A stretch of 64,000 nt of DNA from an uncultured Lachnospiraceae bacterium. Lineage in GTDB: Bacteria; Bacillota; Clostridia; Lachnospirales; Lachnospiraceae. Positions 16,687 to 24,672 of the stretch are shown here, one piece after another. The notes beneath the pieces are model-generated. The model made no database searches, was not told where the DNA came from, and saw nothing but the letters and a program-made list of their open reading frames with translations. Location of the stretch: contig CAJUIO010000002.1 in the NCBI GenBank assembly GCA_910586025.1, positions 24,641 to 88,640 of the forward strand, written 5' to 3'. A program made the position numbers and the translations under genes. The stretch's first letter is position 1. Each line of letters begins with the position of its first letter.

Positions 16687-16728
16687 AGACCTTGGACTCT
16701 CCAACCGGGGCTTGGCTTTTGGCGGTCT
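16687..16728 (+). promoter_or_regulatory. Candidate S15-binding leader (rpsO autoregulation)
   Basis: The 5' UTR of rpsO folds by eye into a closed junction: AGACC (16687-16691) pairs with GGTCT (16724-16728), inside it TTGGA (16692-16696) pairs with TCCAA (16700-16704) across a 3-base loop, and CCAA can alternatively pair with TTGG at 16719-16722. Firmicutes rpsO leaders are known to form such junctions that bind S15 and repress translation. The ribosome site AAAGGAGG follows directly. Confidence 0.6.
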
Positions 16729-16749
16729 AATATAAAGGAGGAGAAATCA

Positions 16750-17016
16750 ATGATTTCAAAGGAAAAGAAAACAGCGATCATGAAAGAGTATGCTACCTGT
16801 GAAAACGACACGGGTTCACCGGAGGTACAGGTCGCAGTACTGACAGCAAGGATTCAGGAGCTTACAGAGCATTTAAAGCAGCATCCCAAGGACAACCATT
16901 CCAGAAGAGGTATGTTTAAGATGGTTGGTCAAAGACGCGGACTTCTCGATTATCTTAAGAAGAAGGATATTACAAGATACCGTACTTTGATCGAGAGACT
17001 GGGACTTAGGAAATAG
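16750..17016 (+). CDS. rpsO: 30S ribosomal protein S15
   Basis: 88 residues, basic; primary 16S rRNA binder of the platform. Reads KTAIMKEYATCENDTGSPEVQVAVLTARIQELTEHLKQHPKDNHSRRG, then RRGLLDYLKKKDITRYRTLIERLGLRK, which is the complete family sequence. Preceded by a promoter and a leader that may allow feedback by S15 itself. Followed by pnp, the usual pairing, with a hairpin between the two genes. Confidence 0.98.
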   Translation: MISKEKKTAIMKEYATCENDTGSPEVQVAVLTARIQELTEHLKQHPKDNHSRRGMFKMVGQRRGLLDYLKKKDITRYRTLIERLGLRK

Positions 17017-17034
17017 GATCAGGAAACCAGCATG

Positions 17035-17073
17035 GGCGGAGTATGCCGAAGGAATTCGGTTCCTCCGCCTTTT
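17035..17073 (+). terminator. Hairpin between rpsO and pnp
   Basis: GGCGGAG (17035-17041) pairs with CTCCGCC (17063-17069); inside, CCGAA and TTCGG close a GGAA tetraloop (GNRA type) at 17051-17054. Only four T follow, so it may be a weak terminator or an RNA processing site, as is known between rpsO and pnp in other bacteria. Confidence 0.55.
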
Positions 17074-17092
17074 AAACGAAAAGGAGAAGAAT

Positions 17093-19183
17093 ATGTACAA
17101 GACTTTTAAAATGGAGCTGGCAGGCCGCACCTTGACGGTGGATATTGACCGTGTCGGCAAGCAGGCAAGCGGATGCGCCTTCATGCATTATGGAGATACC
17201 ACGGTATTATCCACGGCCACGGCATCCGAAAAACCAAGAGAGGGAATCGACTTTTTCCCGCTCAGCGTGGAATATGAGGAGAAGCTGTATGCGGTGGGAA
17301 AGATCCCCGGCGGCTTTAACAAGAGAGAGGGAAAGGCAAGCGAGAATGCGGTTCTGACCAGCCGCGTGATCGACCGTCCCATGCGTCCCCTGTTCCCCAA
17401 GGATTACAGAAATGACGTGACGCTCAACAATATGGTCATGAGTGTTGACCCGGAGTGCCGTCCGGAGCTGGTAGCCATGCTGGGTGCGGCAATTGCCACC
17501 TGCATTTCCGACATCCCCTTTGACGGCCCCTGCGCCATGACCCAGGTGGGTATGATCGACGGCGAGCTGGTGATCAATCCCTCCCAGGAGCAGTGGAAGA
17601 TCGGGGATCTGAACCTGACCGTGGCATCCACCAGGGAAAAGGTGATCATGATTGAGGCGGGTGCGAATGAAATTCCCGAGGATATTATGATCGGGGCGAT
17701 CTACAAGGCTCACGAGATCAATCAGACCATCATCGACTTCATTGATAAAATTGTGGAAGAGACGGGAAAGCCAAAGCATGGGTATACAAGCTGTGCGGTT
17801 CCCGAAGAGCTTTTTGCCGCAATCAGGGATATCGTGCCTCCGGAAGAGATGGAGAAAGCTGTTTTCACGGATGAGAAGCAGGTCCGCGAGGAGAATATCA
17901 GGGTAATTACCGCAAAGCTGGAAGAAGCTTTTGCGGAAAACGAGGAGTGGCTTGGCCTTCTTGGCGAGGCGATTTATCAGTATGAGAAGAAGACGGTCCG
18001 CAAGATGATCCTGAAGGATCACAAACGCCCTGACGGACGTGAGATCACACAGATCCGTCCTCTTGCGGCTGAAGTTGACATTATTCCCAGGGTGCATGGA
18101 TCCGCCATGTTTACCAGGGGGCAGACACAGATCTGCAACGTATGTACACTGGCTCCTCTTTCCGATCAGCAGAGAATAGACGGATTAGACGAGAACGAAG
18201 TGAGCAAGCGTTATATGCATCACTATAATTTCCCTTCCTATTCCGTGGGTGAGACCAAGGTTTCGAGAGGTCCCGGAAGAAGGGAGATCGGTCACGGCGC
18301 ACTGGCTGAGAGGGCTCTGATTCCCGTGCTTCCCTCGGAGGAGGAATTCCCCTATGCGATCCGTACCGTGTCCGAGACCTTTGAGTCAAACGGTTCCACA
18401 TCCATGGCTTCCACCTGTGCGTCCTGTATGTCCCTGATGGCGGCGGGCGTTCCCATCAAGAAGATGGTGGCAGGTATTTCCTGCGGTCTGGTTACCGGGG
18501 ATGTGGATGATGATTATGTGCTTCTCACCGATATCCAGGGTCTGGAGGATTTCTTCGGAGACATGGATTTCAAGGTGACGGGTACCACTCAGGGAATCAC
18601 GGCGATCCAGATGGATATCAAGATCCATGGTCTCACAAGGGCTATTGTGGAGGGCGCTATCGCAAGATGCCGCGAGGCACGTCTTTTCATCATGGATACC
18701 TGCATGAAGCCCGCCATTGCGGAGCCCCGTCCGGAGGTCGGCCCCTATGCGCCCAAGATCATTTCCGTACAGATTGATCCCGAGAAGATCGGTGACGTGG
18801 TGGGACAGAGAGGCAAGACCATCAACGAGATCATTGCGCGTACCGGCGTGAAGATTGATATCACGGATGACGGTAAGGTTTCCGTGTGCGGTACGGAGGC
18901 GGCTATGATGGACAAGGCTGTGGAATATATTAAGACCATCGTGACGGATTATCAGGAGGGACAGATTTTCCAGGGCATCGTGGTGAGCATCAAGGAGTTC
19001 GGAGCCTTTGTTGAATTTGCACCCGGCAAGGAGGGGATGGTTCACATCTCCAAGATTGCGAGAGAGAGAATCAACCGAGTGGAGGATGTGCTGACTCTGG
19101 GCGACAAGGTAACGGTTGTCTGCCTCGGAAAGGACAAGATGGGCAGAATGAGCTTCTCCATGAAGGATGTGGCACAGAAATAA
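17093..19183 (+). CDS. pnp: Polynucleotide phosphorylase
   Basis: 696 residues. Phosphorolytic 3'-to-5' exoribonuclease of the RNA degradosome. Two RNase PH domains surround an all-helical linker; the second carries GRREIGHGALAERAL and GLVTGDVDDDYVLLTDIQG. A KH domain (IGDVVGQRGKTINEIIARTGVKIDI) and an S1 domain (GQIFQGIVVSIKEFGAFVEF) end the protein. Length and order are complete. The gene is followed by a very strong terminator that isolates it from the sporulation operon. Confidence 0.98.
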   Translation: MYKTFKMELAGRTLTVDIDRVGKQASGCAFMHYGDTTVLSTATASEKPREGIDFFPLSVEYEEKLYAVGKIPGGFNKREGKASENAVLTSRVIDRPMRPLFPKDYRNDVTLNNMVMSVDPECRPELVAMLGAAIATCISDIPFDGPCAMTQVGMIDGELVINPSQEQWKIGDLNLTVASTREKVIMIEAGANEIPEDIMIGAIYKAHEINQTIIDFIDKIVEETGKPKHGYTSCAVPEELFAAIRDIVPPEEMEKAVFTDEKQVREENIRVITAKLEEAFAENEEWLGLLGEAIYQYEKKTVRKMILKDHKRPDGREITQIRPLAAEVDIIPRVHGSAMFTRGQTQICNVCTLAPLSDQQRIDGLDENEVSKRYMHHYNFPSYSVGETKVSRGPGRREIGHGALAERALIPVLPSEEEFPYAIRTVSETFESNGSTSMASTCASCMSLMAAGVPIKKMVAGISCGLVTGDVDDDYVLLTDIQGLEDFFGDMDFKVTGTTQGITAIQMDIKIHGLTRAIVEGAIARCREARLFIMDTCMKPAIAEPRPEVGPYAPKIISVQIDPEKIGDVVGQRGKTINEIIARTGVKIDITDDGKVSVCGTEAAMMDKAVEYIKTIVTDYQEGQIFQGIVVSIKEFGAFVEFAPGKEGMVHISKIARERINRVEDVLTLGDKVTVVCLGKDKMGRMSFSMKDVAQK

Positions 19184-19202
19184 AAGCGGACAGTAAAATA
19201 CG

Positions 19203-19247
19203 GCAGGCGTTTCCGGATGAGAAATCATCCGGAAACGCCTGCTTTTT
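19203..19247 (+). terminator. Strong intrinsic terminator after pnp
   Basis: An uninterrupted 18-bp stem (19203-19220 with 19225-19242) closed by a GAAA tetraloop and followed by five T. It separates vegetative pnp transcription from the sporulation operon. Confidence 0.95.
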
Positions 19248-19304
19248 CTTTGCGCTGAAGATCCCGGATCGCGGCGCGTGAATGGTGATAAAAGAAAGTT
19301 TGCG

Positions 19305-19332
19305 GAATATCTTCCGGTTTTGGTCATATATT
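19305..19332 (+). promoter_or_regulatory. Sigma-E-like promoter of the spoIIIA operon
   Basis: GAATATC (19305-19311) and CATATATT (19325-19332), 13 bases apart, match the mother-cell sigma-E consensus (-35 KMATATT, -10 CATACAHT) at 6 of 7 and 7 of 8 positions. The start would fall near 19339, ahead of the AGGAGG at 19351-19356. In B. subtilis the spoIIIA operon is sigma-E dependent, which fits. Confidence 0.65.
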
Positions 19333-19362
19333 GAGATAAAGGGTTGTACAAGGAGGAAGGGT

Positions 19363-20304
19363 ATGTGCGTGAAAGAGAATCAGATTCTGAATATTTTTCC
19401 AAACCGTATCAGGGAGAGATTTGTTCAGACAGCGTCAAAGATGGACGAACTTCAGGAGATACGACTGCAGGCGGGCGGCCCGGTGAGGGCGCTGTGCGGC
19501 GGCAGGGAATTCTTTGTGACGGTCCGGGGAGAGTTGACCAGGATTATGGGCGGGAGCTGCTGGTACATGACTCCCGGCGAGATGGAGCAGATCCTGAACC
19601 ATCTTTGCAGTTATTCCAGATATGCCCACGAGGAGGACATCCGCCAGGGATTTCTTACGGTTCCGGGCGGACACAGGGTGGGAATTGCGGGACAGGTGCT
19701 TCTCGGAGAGGACGGAAGGATCAGGAACATGAAATATATCCGGTGCATGAATATCAGAATTTCCCATGAGATATGCGGGGCTGCCGATCTTTTAATGCCT
19801 CTGATCCACGAGAACGGGAGGCTGCTCCACACGCTCATCATCTCTCCTCCGGGCTGCGGGAAGACCACCATGCTGCGGGATCTGATCCGTCAGATATCAA
19901 ACGGGAGCAGATGGGCTGCGGGGAAGCAGGTGGGAGTTGTGGACGAGAGATCGGAAATCGGGGGCTCTTATATGGGGATGCCGACCAATGATCTGGGGAT
20001 ACGGACGGATCTTTTGGATGCCTGTCCAAAGGACCAGGGAATCATGATGCTGGTGCGGTCCATGGCGCCGGAGGTGATTGCGGTGGACGAGGTTGGCGGT
20101 GCCGGGGACAGGGAGGCGATCCTGCAGGCGCTGCAGTGCGGCTGTGGTCTGATTGCCACCATGCACGGGGAGTCTATGGCGGATGTGACGAGCAGAGGGC
20201 TGGACGGCGCTGTTTTTGAACGGTTCGCCTTTCTGGGAAAGCGTGACGGTAAATGTGCGCTTCTTCTGGTAAGGGGAAGAGGGGGAGCGGAAATTTATGC
20301 TTAG
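19363..20304 (+). CDS. spoIIIAA: Stage III sporulation protein AA (ATPase)
   Basis: 313 residues. Secretion-type AAA ATPase of the SpoIIIA-SpoIIQ feeding channel, acting on the mother-cell side of the engulfed forespore. Walker A is PPGCGKTTMLRDLI, Walker B region is APEVIAVDEVGG, and VVDERSEIGG is typical. ATG 19363 follows AGGAGG at ideal distance; upstream in-frame GTG 19282 would start before the sigma-E-like promoter and is rejected. First gene of the eight-gene operon. Its stop overlaps the spoIIIAB start. Confidence 0.95.
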   Translation: MCVKENQILNIFPNRIRERFVQTASKMDELQEIRLQAGGPVRALCGGREFFVTVRGELTRIMGGSCWYMTPGEMEQILNHLCSYSRYAHEEDIRQGFLTVPGGHRVGIAGQVLLGEDGRIRNMKYIRCMNIRISHEICGAADLLMPLIHENGRLLHTLIISPPGCGKTTMLRDLIRQISNGSRWAAGKQVGVVDERSEIGGSYMGMPTNDLGIRTDLLDACPKDQGIMMLVRSMAPEVIAVDEVGGAGDREAILQALQCGCGLIATMHGESMADVTSRGLDGAVFERFAFLGKRDGKCALLLVRGRGGAEIYA

Positions 20305-20815
20305 GCTTGTGGGGGCGGCGCTGCTTCTTACGGGAACGGCGGGATTTTCCTGCTGTCTTTGTAATGAGAGGAAAAGGAAGCTTTTTTACATAAAGGAGAT
20401 TCAGCATATGTTCCGGCTGTTTCAGACGGAAATCAGTTATCTGGGGGTTCCCATGCCGGAGGTGCTCATGAGGATATCGGGAAGGCTTGCGCCGGTTCTT
20501 GGGGAAGGGCTGCGGCGCATTGCGGGGGCCATGGAGCCGGAGAGGGGAGAAAGCCTTGAGGCGGTCTGGAGCAGGGAGATGGGCAGGTGTCTTCGGGAGG
20601 CTTCGCTTGGCGGGGAAATCGGAGAGTTGGTGCTGGGATTTCCCGAATGTGTGGGCGTATTCGAGAGAGAGGGACAAGCGAAGGCCTTTGAGAGATACAT
20701 CCGGGAGACAGAGCGCTGGATTGTACAGATGGAGAAAGAGGAAAAAAGCCGGAATAAAGTAATCATGAGCCTTGGAATCGCAGCAGGCATCTTTCTGATC
20801 GTCATTTTGCTGTAA
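20297..20815 (+). CDS. spoIIIAB: Stage III sporulation protein AB
   Basis: 172 residues with one hydrophobic segment at each end, the topology typical of SpoIIIAB; resembles type II secretion subunit GspF only distantly. The middle is amphipathic helix (EIQHMFRLFQTEISYLGVPMPEVL and later EREGQAKAFERYIRETERWI). Starts inside the last codons of spoIIIAA, so translation is coupled. Membrane part of the SpoIIIA complex. Confidence 0.92.
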   Translation: MLRLVGAALLLTGTAGFSCCLCNERKRKLFYIKEIQHMFRLFQTEISYLGVPMPEVLMRISGRLAPVLGEGLRRIAGAMEPERGESLEAVWSREMGRCLREASLGGEIGELVLGFPECVGVFEREGQAKAFERYIRETERWIVQMEKEEKSRNKVIMSLGIAAGIFLIVILL

Positions 20816-20831
20816 GGGTGAGGGAGGAACC

Positions 20832-21026
20832 ATGGAAATAAGCCTGATTTTTAGGATTGCCGCAGTAGGAATACTGGTTACTATTTTGAGTCAGATTTTA
20901 AAACACAGCGGGAGGGAGGAGCACGCCTTTCTGATCAGTCTTGCGGGGCTGATTCTGGTGCTTACATGGATACTGCCTTACATTTATGATCTTTTTGTGA
21001 TGATTCAGGATCTGTTCCGTCTGTAA
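20832..21026 (+). CDS. spoIIIAC: Stage III sporulation protein AC
   Basis: 64 residues with two membrane helices (ISLIFRIAAVGILVTILSQIL and AFLISLAGLILVLTWILPYIYDLF) joined by a short HSGREEH loop. Small integral membrane component of the SpoIIIA channel, expected length. It lies 16 bases after spoIIIAB and 12 bases before spoIIIAD. In related bacteria SpoIIIAC and AD share sequence similarity, and both are present here. Confidence 0.93.
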   Translation: MEISLIFRIAAVGILVTILSQILKHSGREEHAFLISLAGLILVLTWILPYIYDLFVMIQDLFRL

Positions 21027-21038
21027 AGGAGGAATCGA

Positions 21039-21425
21039 ATGGAAATTTTAAAGATAGGAATTCTGGGAATAGCGGGAGTGATGGTGGCTTTGCAGTTTAA
21101 GACGGTAAAGCCGGAGATCAGCCTGTATATGGGGCTTGCGGTGAGTATACTGATTTTTTCCTTTTCCCTGGACGGGCTGTTCCAGATTCTCAGACGCATG
21201 GAGGCGCTTACCGGCTATATCACGGCGGGAGATTCCTATTTCCGCCTTCTCTTCAAGGCGGTGGGAATCACCTATATCTGTGAATTCAGTTCCTCCATCT
21301 GTAAGGATGCGGGTTATGCGGCTGTGGCCGGGCAGATCGAGATCTTCGGAAAGCTCACGGTTCTTTTCATGGGAATGCCAGTGCTTACGGCGATCATTGA
21401 GAATATCAGTGCCATCACCAGGTAG
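21039..21425 (+). CDS. spoIIIAD: Stage III sporulation protein AD
   Basis: 128 residues, four hydrophobic segments. Starts MEILKIGILGIAGVMVALQFK and contains ITYICEFSSSICKDAGYAAVAGQIEIFGK, a conserved SpoIIIAD stretch. Integral membrane protein of the mother cell-forespore channel. A ribosome site AAAGGAGG precedes the start. Standard place in the operon. Confidence 0.94.
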   Translation: MEILKIGILGIAGVMVALQFKTVKPEISLYMGLAVSILIFSFSLDGLFQILRRMEALTGYITAGDSYFRLLFKAVGITYICEFSSSICKDAGYAAVAGQIEIFGKLTVLFMGMPVLTAIIENISAITR

Positions 21426-21439
21426 AGGGAGGCGGCTTA

Positions 21440-22621
21440 ATGAGAAGAGGAAGAAAAAGGCTGGCAGGCGGTTTTGTCCTTCTTTTGTGTCTGCTTGGAA
21501 CGGCGCTGCCCGTTCAGGCCGGGACAGATACCCAAAGGGAGGATGGAACCGTCCTGGAAACGGAGGCGGATGAGTTTATCTGGCAGCAGATGGAGGACTT
21601 AGACCTGCGGGAAATCGAGGAGGGCTTTGCGGATCTTTTTCCGGATTACAGTCTGGACATGAACCGGCTTTTCTCCCAGATACTGGAGGGCAGGGTGACG
21701 GAAGCGTTTTCCACCCTGGCGGGAGGCGTAAAGGAGGGGATCCGGAACGAGATATCCGGGATGAAGGAGATCATCATCTGTATTCTGGTGATTGGCGTGG
21801 TCTCCTCTCTTTTTTCCAATTTTTCGGATATTTTTGCGGGCGGACAGATTTCCCAGGTGGGATTTTACTTTCTCTATCTCTTCCTGATGGCGGTGCTGAC
21901 CAGGGCTTTTGTGTCTGTCTCGGCAACGGCGGTGGAAACCATAGAGAATATCGTGCTTTTTGTAAAGCTGTTTATTCCCACCTGGATTATGGCGGTCGGA
22001 GCCTCGGCGGGAAGCGCCACAGCCGTGTTTTACTATCAGATGCTGCTGCTCGGCGCTTATTTTATTGAGAGCTTTCTTCTTGCGGTCCTGGTTCCCTTTG
22101 TGTACAGCTATGTGATTCTTGCGCTCTTAAACGGCATCTGGGCGGAGGAGAGGCTGACTCTGCTCCTTGACTTCGTCAAAAAGGCGATTGTCACGGCCCT
22201 TAAAGTGGTTATGGGAATGATCACCGGCTTCAGCATGGTACAGGCCGTGATCCTTCCTGTGGTGGACAAACTGAAAATCTCCGCTTTCCGCAAAGCGGTA
22301 TCCGCAATCCCCGGGGTGGGAGGCGTGGCGGAGGGGATCACGGAGCTGGTGATCGGCTCTGCGGTGCTGATCAAGAACAGTCTGGGAGTGCTTATGCTGG
22401 TGCTGCTTCTTGCAGCCTGCGCAATGCCGCTTGTGAGGATTCTGACCGTGGCCTGGCTTGTCAAGCTGGGAGCGGCCGTCACCGGGATCATCAGCGACAA
22501 GAGGATCTCAGGCTGTGCGGACCGCGTGGGGGAGGGATGCTTCCTTCTCCTGCGCTGCGTCTTTACCTCGGCGGCCTTTTTCGTGATTATTATCGGAGTG
22601 GTGGCGTACACGGTGAAATAG
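21440..22621 (+). CDS. spoIIIAE: Stage III sporulation protein AE
   Basis: 393 residues. Starts with a signal-like segment (RLAGGFVLLLCLLGTALPVQAG), then an extracytoplasmic stretch rich in Glu, followed by about seven membrane helices; motifs include NGIWAEERLTLLLDFVKKAI and ISAIPGVGG-like text (AVSAIPGVGGVAEGITELVIGS). Largest integral subunit of the SpoIIIA complex. Length agrees with homologues. Fifth gene of the operon. Confidence 0.94.
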   Translation: MRRGRKRLAGGFVLLLCLLGTALPVQAGTDTQREDGTVLETEADEFIWQQMEDLDLREIEEGFADLFPDYSLDMNRLFSQILEGRVTEAFSTLAGGVKEGIRNEISGMKEIIICILVIGVVSSLFSNFSDIFAGGQISQVGFYFLYLFLMAVLTRAFVSVSATAVETIENIVLFVKLFIPTWIMAVGASAGSATAVFYYQMLLLGAYFIESFLLAVLVPFVYSYVILALLNGIWAEERLTLLLDFVKKAIVTALKVVMGMITGFSMVQAVILPVVDKLKISAFRKAVSAIPGVGGVAEGITELVIGSAVLIKNSLGVLMLVLLLAACAMPLVRILTVAWLVKLGAAVTGIISDKRISGCADRVGEGCFLLLRCVFTSAAFFVIIIGVVAYTVK

Positions 22622-22634
22622 GAAGGAGGGGGAA

Positions 22635-23165
22635 ATGATACAGGTCATCAGGGAAGTCGGGATCTTTATTGTAATTGCGCAGGCGGTTCTGTATTTTGTC
22701 CCCGGTGAATCTTATGTGAAATATGTGAAGATCATCATCGGGATCATAATGATCGCCAAAATGGCGCAGCCGCTGCTTGTTCTCGTTGACGGGCAGCAGT
22801 GGCAGAGGATTCTGGAGGAAATGCCGGATTTTCAGAGCTTTTCCGGTGCGGAGCTTCCAAAGGACCATGAGGGAACGGAGAGGCTTGAGGCGACGATCGA
22901 AAGGGAGCTTCTCGGGAAGCTGAATGCGGAGCCTCTTGAGGGGTATACGGCGTGCGGCGCAGCTTTTGCCTGCGCACCCGGACGGGAGGCACAGGAGCTT
23001 GTGATTACCGTTTCGGACGGGAGCGGGAGGGACGGACAAATCCGGATTGACAAAATCACGGTTGGGGAGAGCAAAGCGCAGACCGGGGAGGCGAAGGCTC
23101 TCGCGGAGCATTACGGAAGGATACTTGGGATGGAGCCGGAGCGGATCAGGATAAAAATGGAATAA
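22635..23165 (+). CDS. spoIIIAF: Stage III sporulation protein AF
   Basis: 176 residues. Two N-terminal membrane helices (IFIVIAQAVLYFVP and YVKIIIGIIMIAKMAQPLL) carry a cytosolic or intermembrane soluble domain with variable sequence, ending AEHYGRILGMEPERIRIKME. That layout and the operon position identify it; sequence conservation of SpoIIIAF is generally low. Ribosome site GGAAGGAGGGGG lies before the start. Confidence 0.9.
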   Translation: MIQVIREVGIFIVIAQAVLYFVPGESYVKYVKIIIGIIMIAKMAQPLLVLVDGQQWQRILEEMPDFQSFSGAELPKDHEGTERLEATIERELLGKLNAEPLEGYTACGAAFACAPGREAQELVITVSDGSGRDGQIRIDKITVGESKAQTGEAKALAEHYGRILGMEPERIRIKME

Positions 23166-23186
23166 AAGCGGAAGGGAGGCGGACGG

Positions 23187-23867
23187 ATGGAGGAAAGGCT
23201 GCAGGAAAAGGAAGGAAAAAATGTGATCGGAAAGGCGCTGGATTTCAGGAAGCTGAAAAAGGAAAATTTTCTTGTCATTTTCTTGGTGGGGATTCTGCTG
23301 CTTGTGATTGCCTGGCCGGCCGGTGGGGCGGAAAACGGAAAAGAACCTTCAAAGTCCGGTATATTGGACAGTAATGAAGGTATAATAGGGTTATCAGAGG
23401 AGAAGACACAGGCGGATGCGGGCGGCATCTGGCAGGAGCGGCTTTCCAACGGGGATGAGCTTGCCGTCTACAGGAATTCCCTTGAGAGGACACTGGAAGA
23501 GCTTCTTTCCTGTATGGAGGGGGCCGGCCGGGTGAAGGTCATGATTACCCTGCACTCCTCCGGTGAGGCTGTTGTGGAGAAGGATATATCCTCACAGCAG
23601 GATTCTTCCGAGGAGGAGGATTCGGAGGGGGGAAGCCGTATCTCAAAGCAGTTTGCCAGATCCGGAGAGACCGTATACGCAAGTGGTGCGGGCGGAGGCT
23701 CGTCTCCTTATGTAAAGCAGATTCTTTCGCCCCGGGTGGAGGGGGTCGTGGTCTGTGCCCAGGGCGGAGGGAACCAGAGGGTAAATAAAAATATTACGGA
23801 GGCAATTCAGGCATTATTCGGAATTGAAGCTCATAAAATTAAAGTAATCACAATGAGTTCAAAATAA
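23187..23867 (+). CDS. spoIIIAG: Stage III sporulation protein AG
   Basis: 226 residues. One membrane helix (FLVIFLVGILLLVIAWPAGG) near residue 35, then a soluble domain of the YscJ/FliF ring-building type: LERTLEELLSCMEGAGRVKVMITL with PRVEGVVVCAQGG and ALFGIEAHKIKVITM. In B. subtilis SpoIIIAG forms a large ring in the intermembrane space. An acidic Ser/Glu stretch interrupts the ring domain. Seventh gene of the operon. Confidence 0.94.
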   Translation: MEERLQEKEGKNVIGKALDFRKLKKENFLVIFLVGILLLVIAWPAGGAENGKEPSKSGILDSNEGIIGLSEEKTQADAGGIWQERLSNGDELAVYRNSLERTLEELLSCMEGAGRVKVMITLHSSGEAVVEKDISSQQDSSEEEDSEGGSRISKQFARSGETVYASGAGGGSSPYVKQILSPRVEGVVVCAQGGGNQRVNKNITEAIQALFGIEAHKIKVITMSSK

Positions 23868-23880
23868 AGGAGATGCGGAC

Positions 23881-24624
23881 TTGAAGAATATGGTGAAAAA
23901 GAATCAGATTATGATCACGGCACTCGCAATCATGATTGCAGTGGCAGGCTACCTGAACTTTGCGGGCAGCAGGATTACACAGGAGGAGATTATGACCACA
24001 GGAGCGGATTCGGCGGTGGCGGTAAACGAGGCGCAGATGACGGAAGATGCCGCAGACGTGGCGGCGCTGTTTGAGATTTCCGACGAGGACCTGGAGCAGG
24101 CCGAGCTTTCGGATATCGAGAGCCTGGATTCCGAGGTGATCACGGAGCAGGAAAATTATCTTGAGGAAACCATGGAGGAGATGATGGCCCAGAATTCGGA
24201 GGAATCAATTGAGGAGCAGATCTCCGATTCCGAGGCTCCCGGAGAGGCGGTGTTCACCTCGTCCTCCAGCCTGGATACTCTCTCCGGAGCCAAGCTCATG
24301 AAGGAGCAGGTCAGGGCAAAGAATAAGGAAACGCTGATGGAGATCATCAACAATGTAAATATCAGCGAGGAGCAGAAGCAGGAAGCGGTTGACGGGATGA
24401 TCGCACTCACTGATATCGCGGAGAAGGAAACGGCTGCGGAGATCCTTCTGGAGGCCAAGGGATTTGAGGACGTGGTGGTGAGCATCACCGACGGAATGGT
24501 GGATGTGGTGGTTAACACCGTGGATCTGACGGAGGCCCAGAGAGCGCAGATCGAGGATATCGTGATACGCAAGACCGGGATTGAGGCTGAAAATATTGTA
24601 ATCAGCACTATTGCGCAGGAGTAA
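23881..24624 (+). CDS. spoIIIAH: Stage III sporulation protein AH
   Basis: 247 residues. TTG start at 23881 has AGGAG seven bases upstream; ATG 23890 would be too far. One N-terminal membrane helix (IMITALAIMIAVAGYLNF), a long acidic linker rich in Glu and Ser, then the YscJ/FliF-like ring domain (GFEDVVVSITDGMVDVVVNTVDLTEAQRAQIEDIVIRKTG). SpoIIIAH binds SpoIIQ across the septum. The acidic linker is considerably extended compared with the minimal family layout. Last gene of the spoIIIA operon. Confidence 0.94.
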   Translation: MKNMVKKNQIMITALAIMIAVAGYLNFAGSRITQEEIMTTGADSAVAVNEAQMTEDAADVAALFEISDEDLEQAELSDIESLDSEVITEQENYLEETMEEMMAQNSEESIEEQISDSEAPGEAVFTSSSSLDTLSGAKLMKEQVRAKNKETLMEIINNVNISEEQKQEAVDGMIALTDIAEKETAAEILLEAKGFEDVVVSITDGMVDVVVNTVDLTEAQRAQIEDIVIRKTGIEAENIVISTIAQE

Positions 24625-24637
24625 TATGTGGTAGAAT
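24611..24637 (+). promoter_or_regulatory. Candidate extended -10 promoter for deoB
   Basis: TGG followed by TAGAAT (24632-24637) forms an extended -10, with TTGCGC at 24611-24616 as a 15-base-spaced -35. It overlaps the end of spoIIIAH. It would let deoB be expressed in vegetative cells independently of the sporulation operon. Confidence 0.42.
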
Positions 24638-24672
24638 ACAAGAGACAACAACAAAGCGAAAGGAACACCGGA

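Noticed and set aside
19324..19352. Second sigma-E-like pair TCATATA and TGTACAAG upstream of spoIIIAA
   Set aside because: It would start transcription around 19359, after the ribosome site at 19351-19356; the upstream pair at 19305-19332 fits better.
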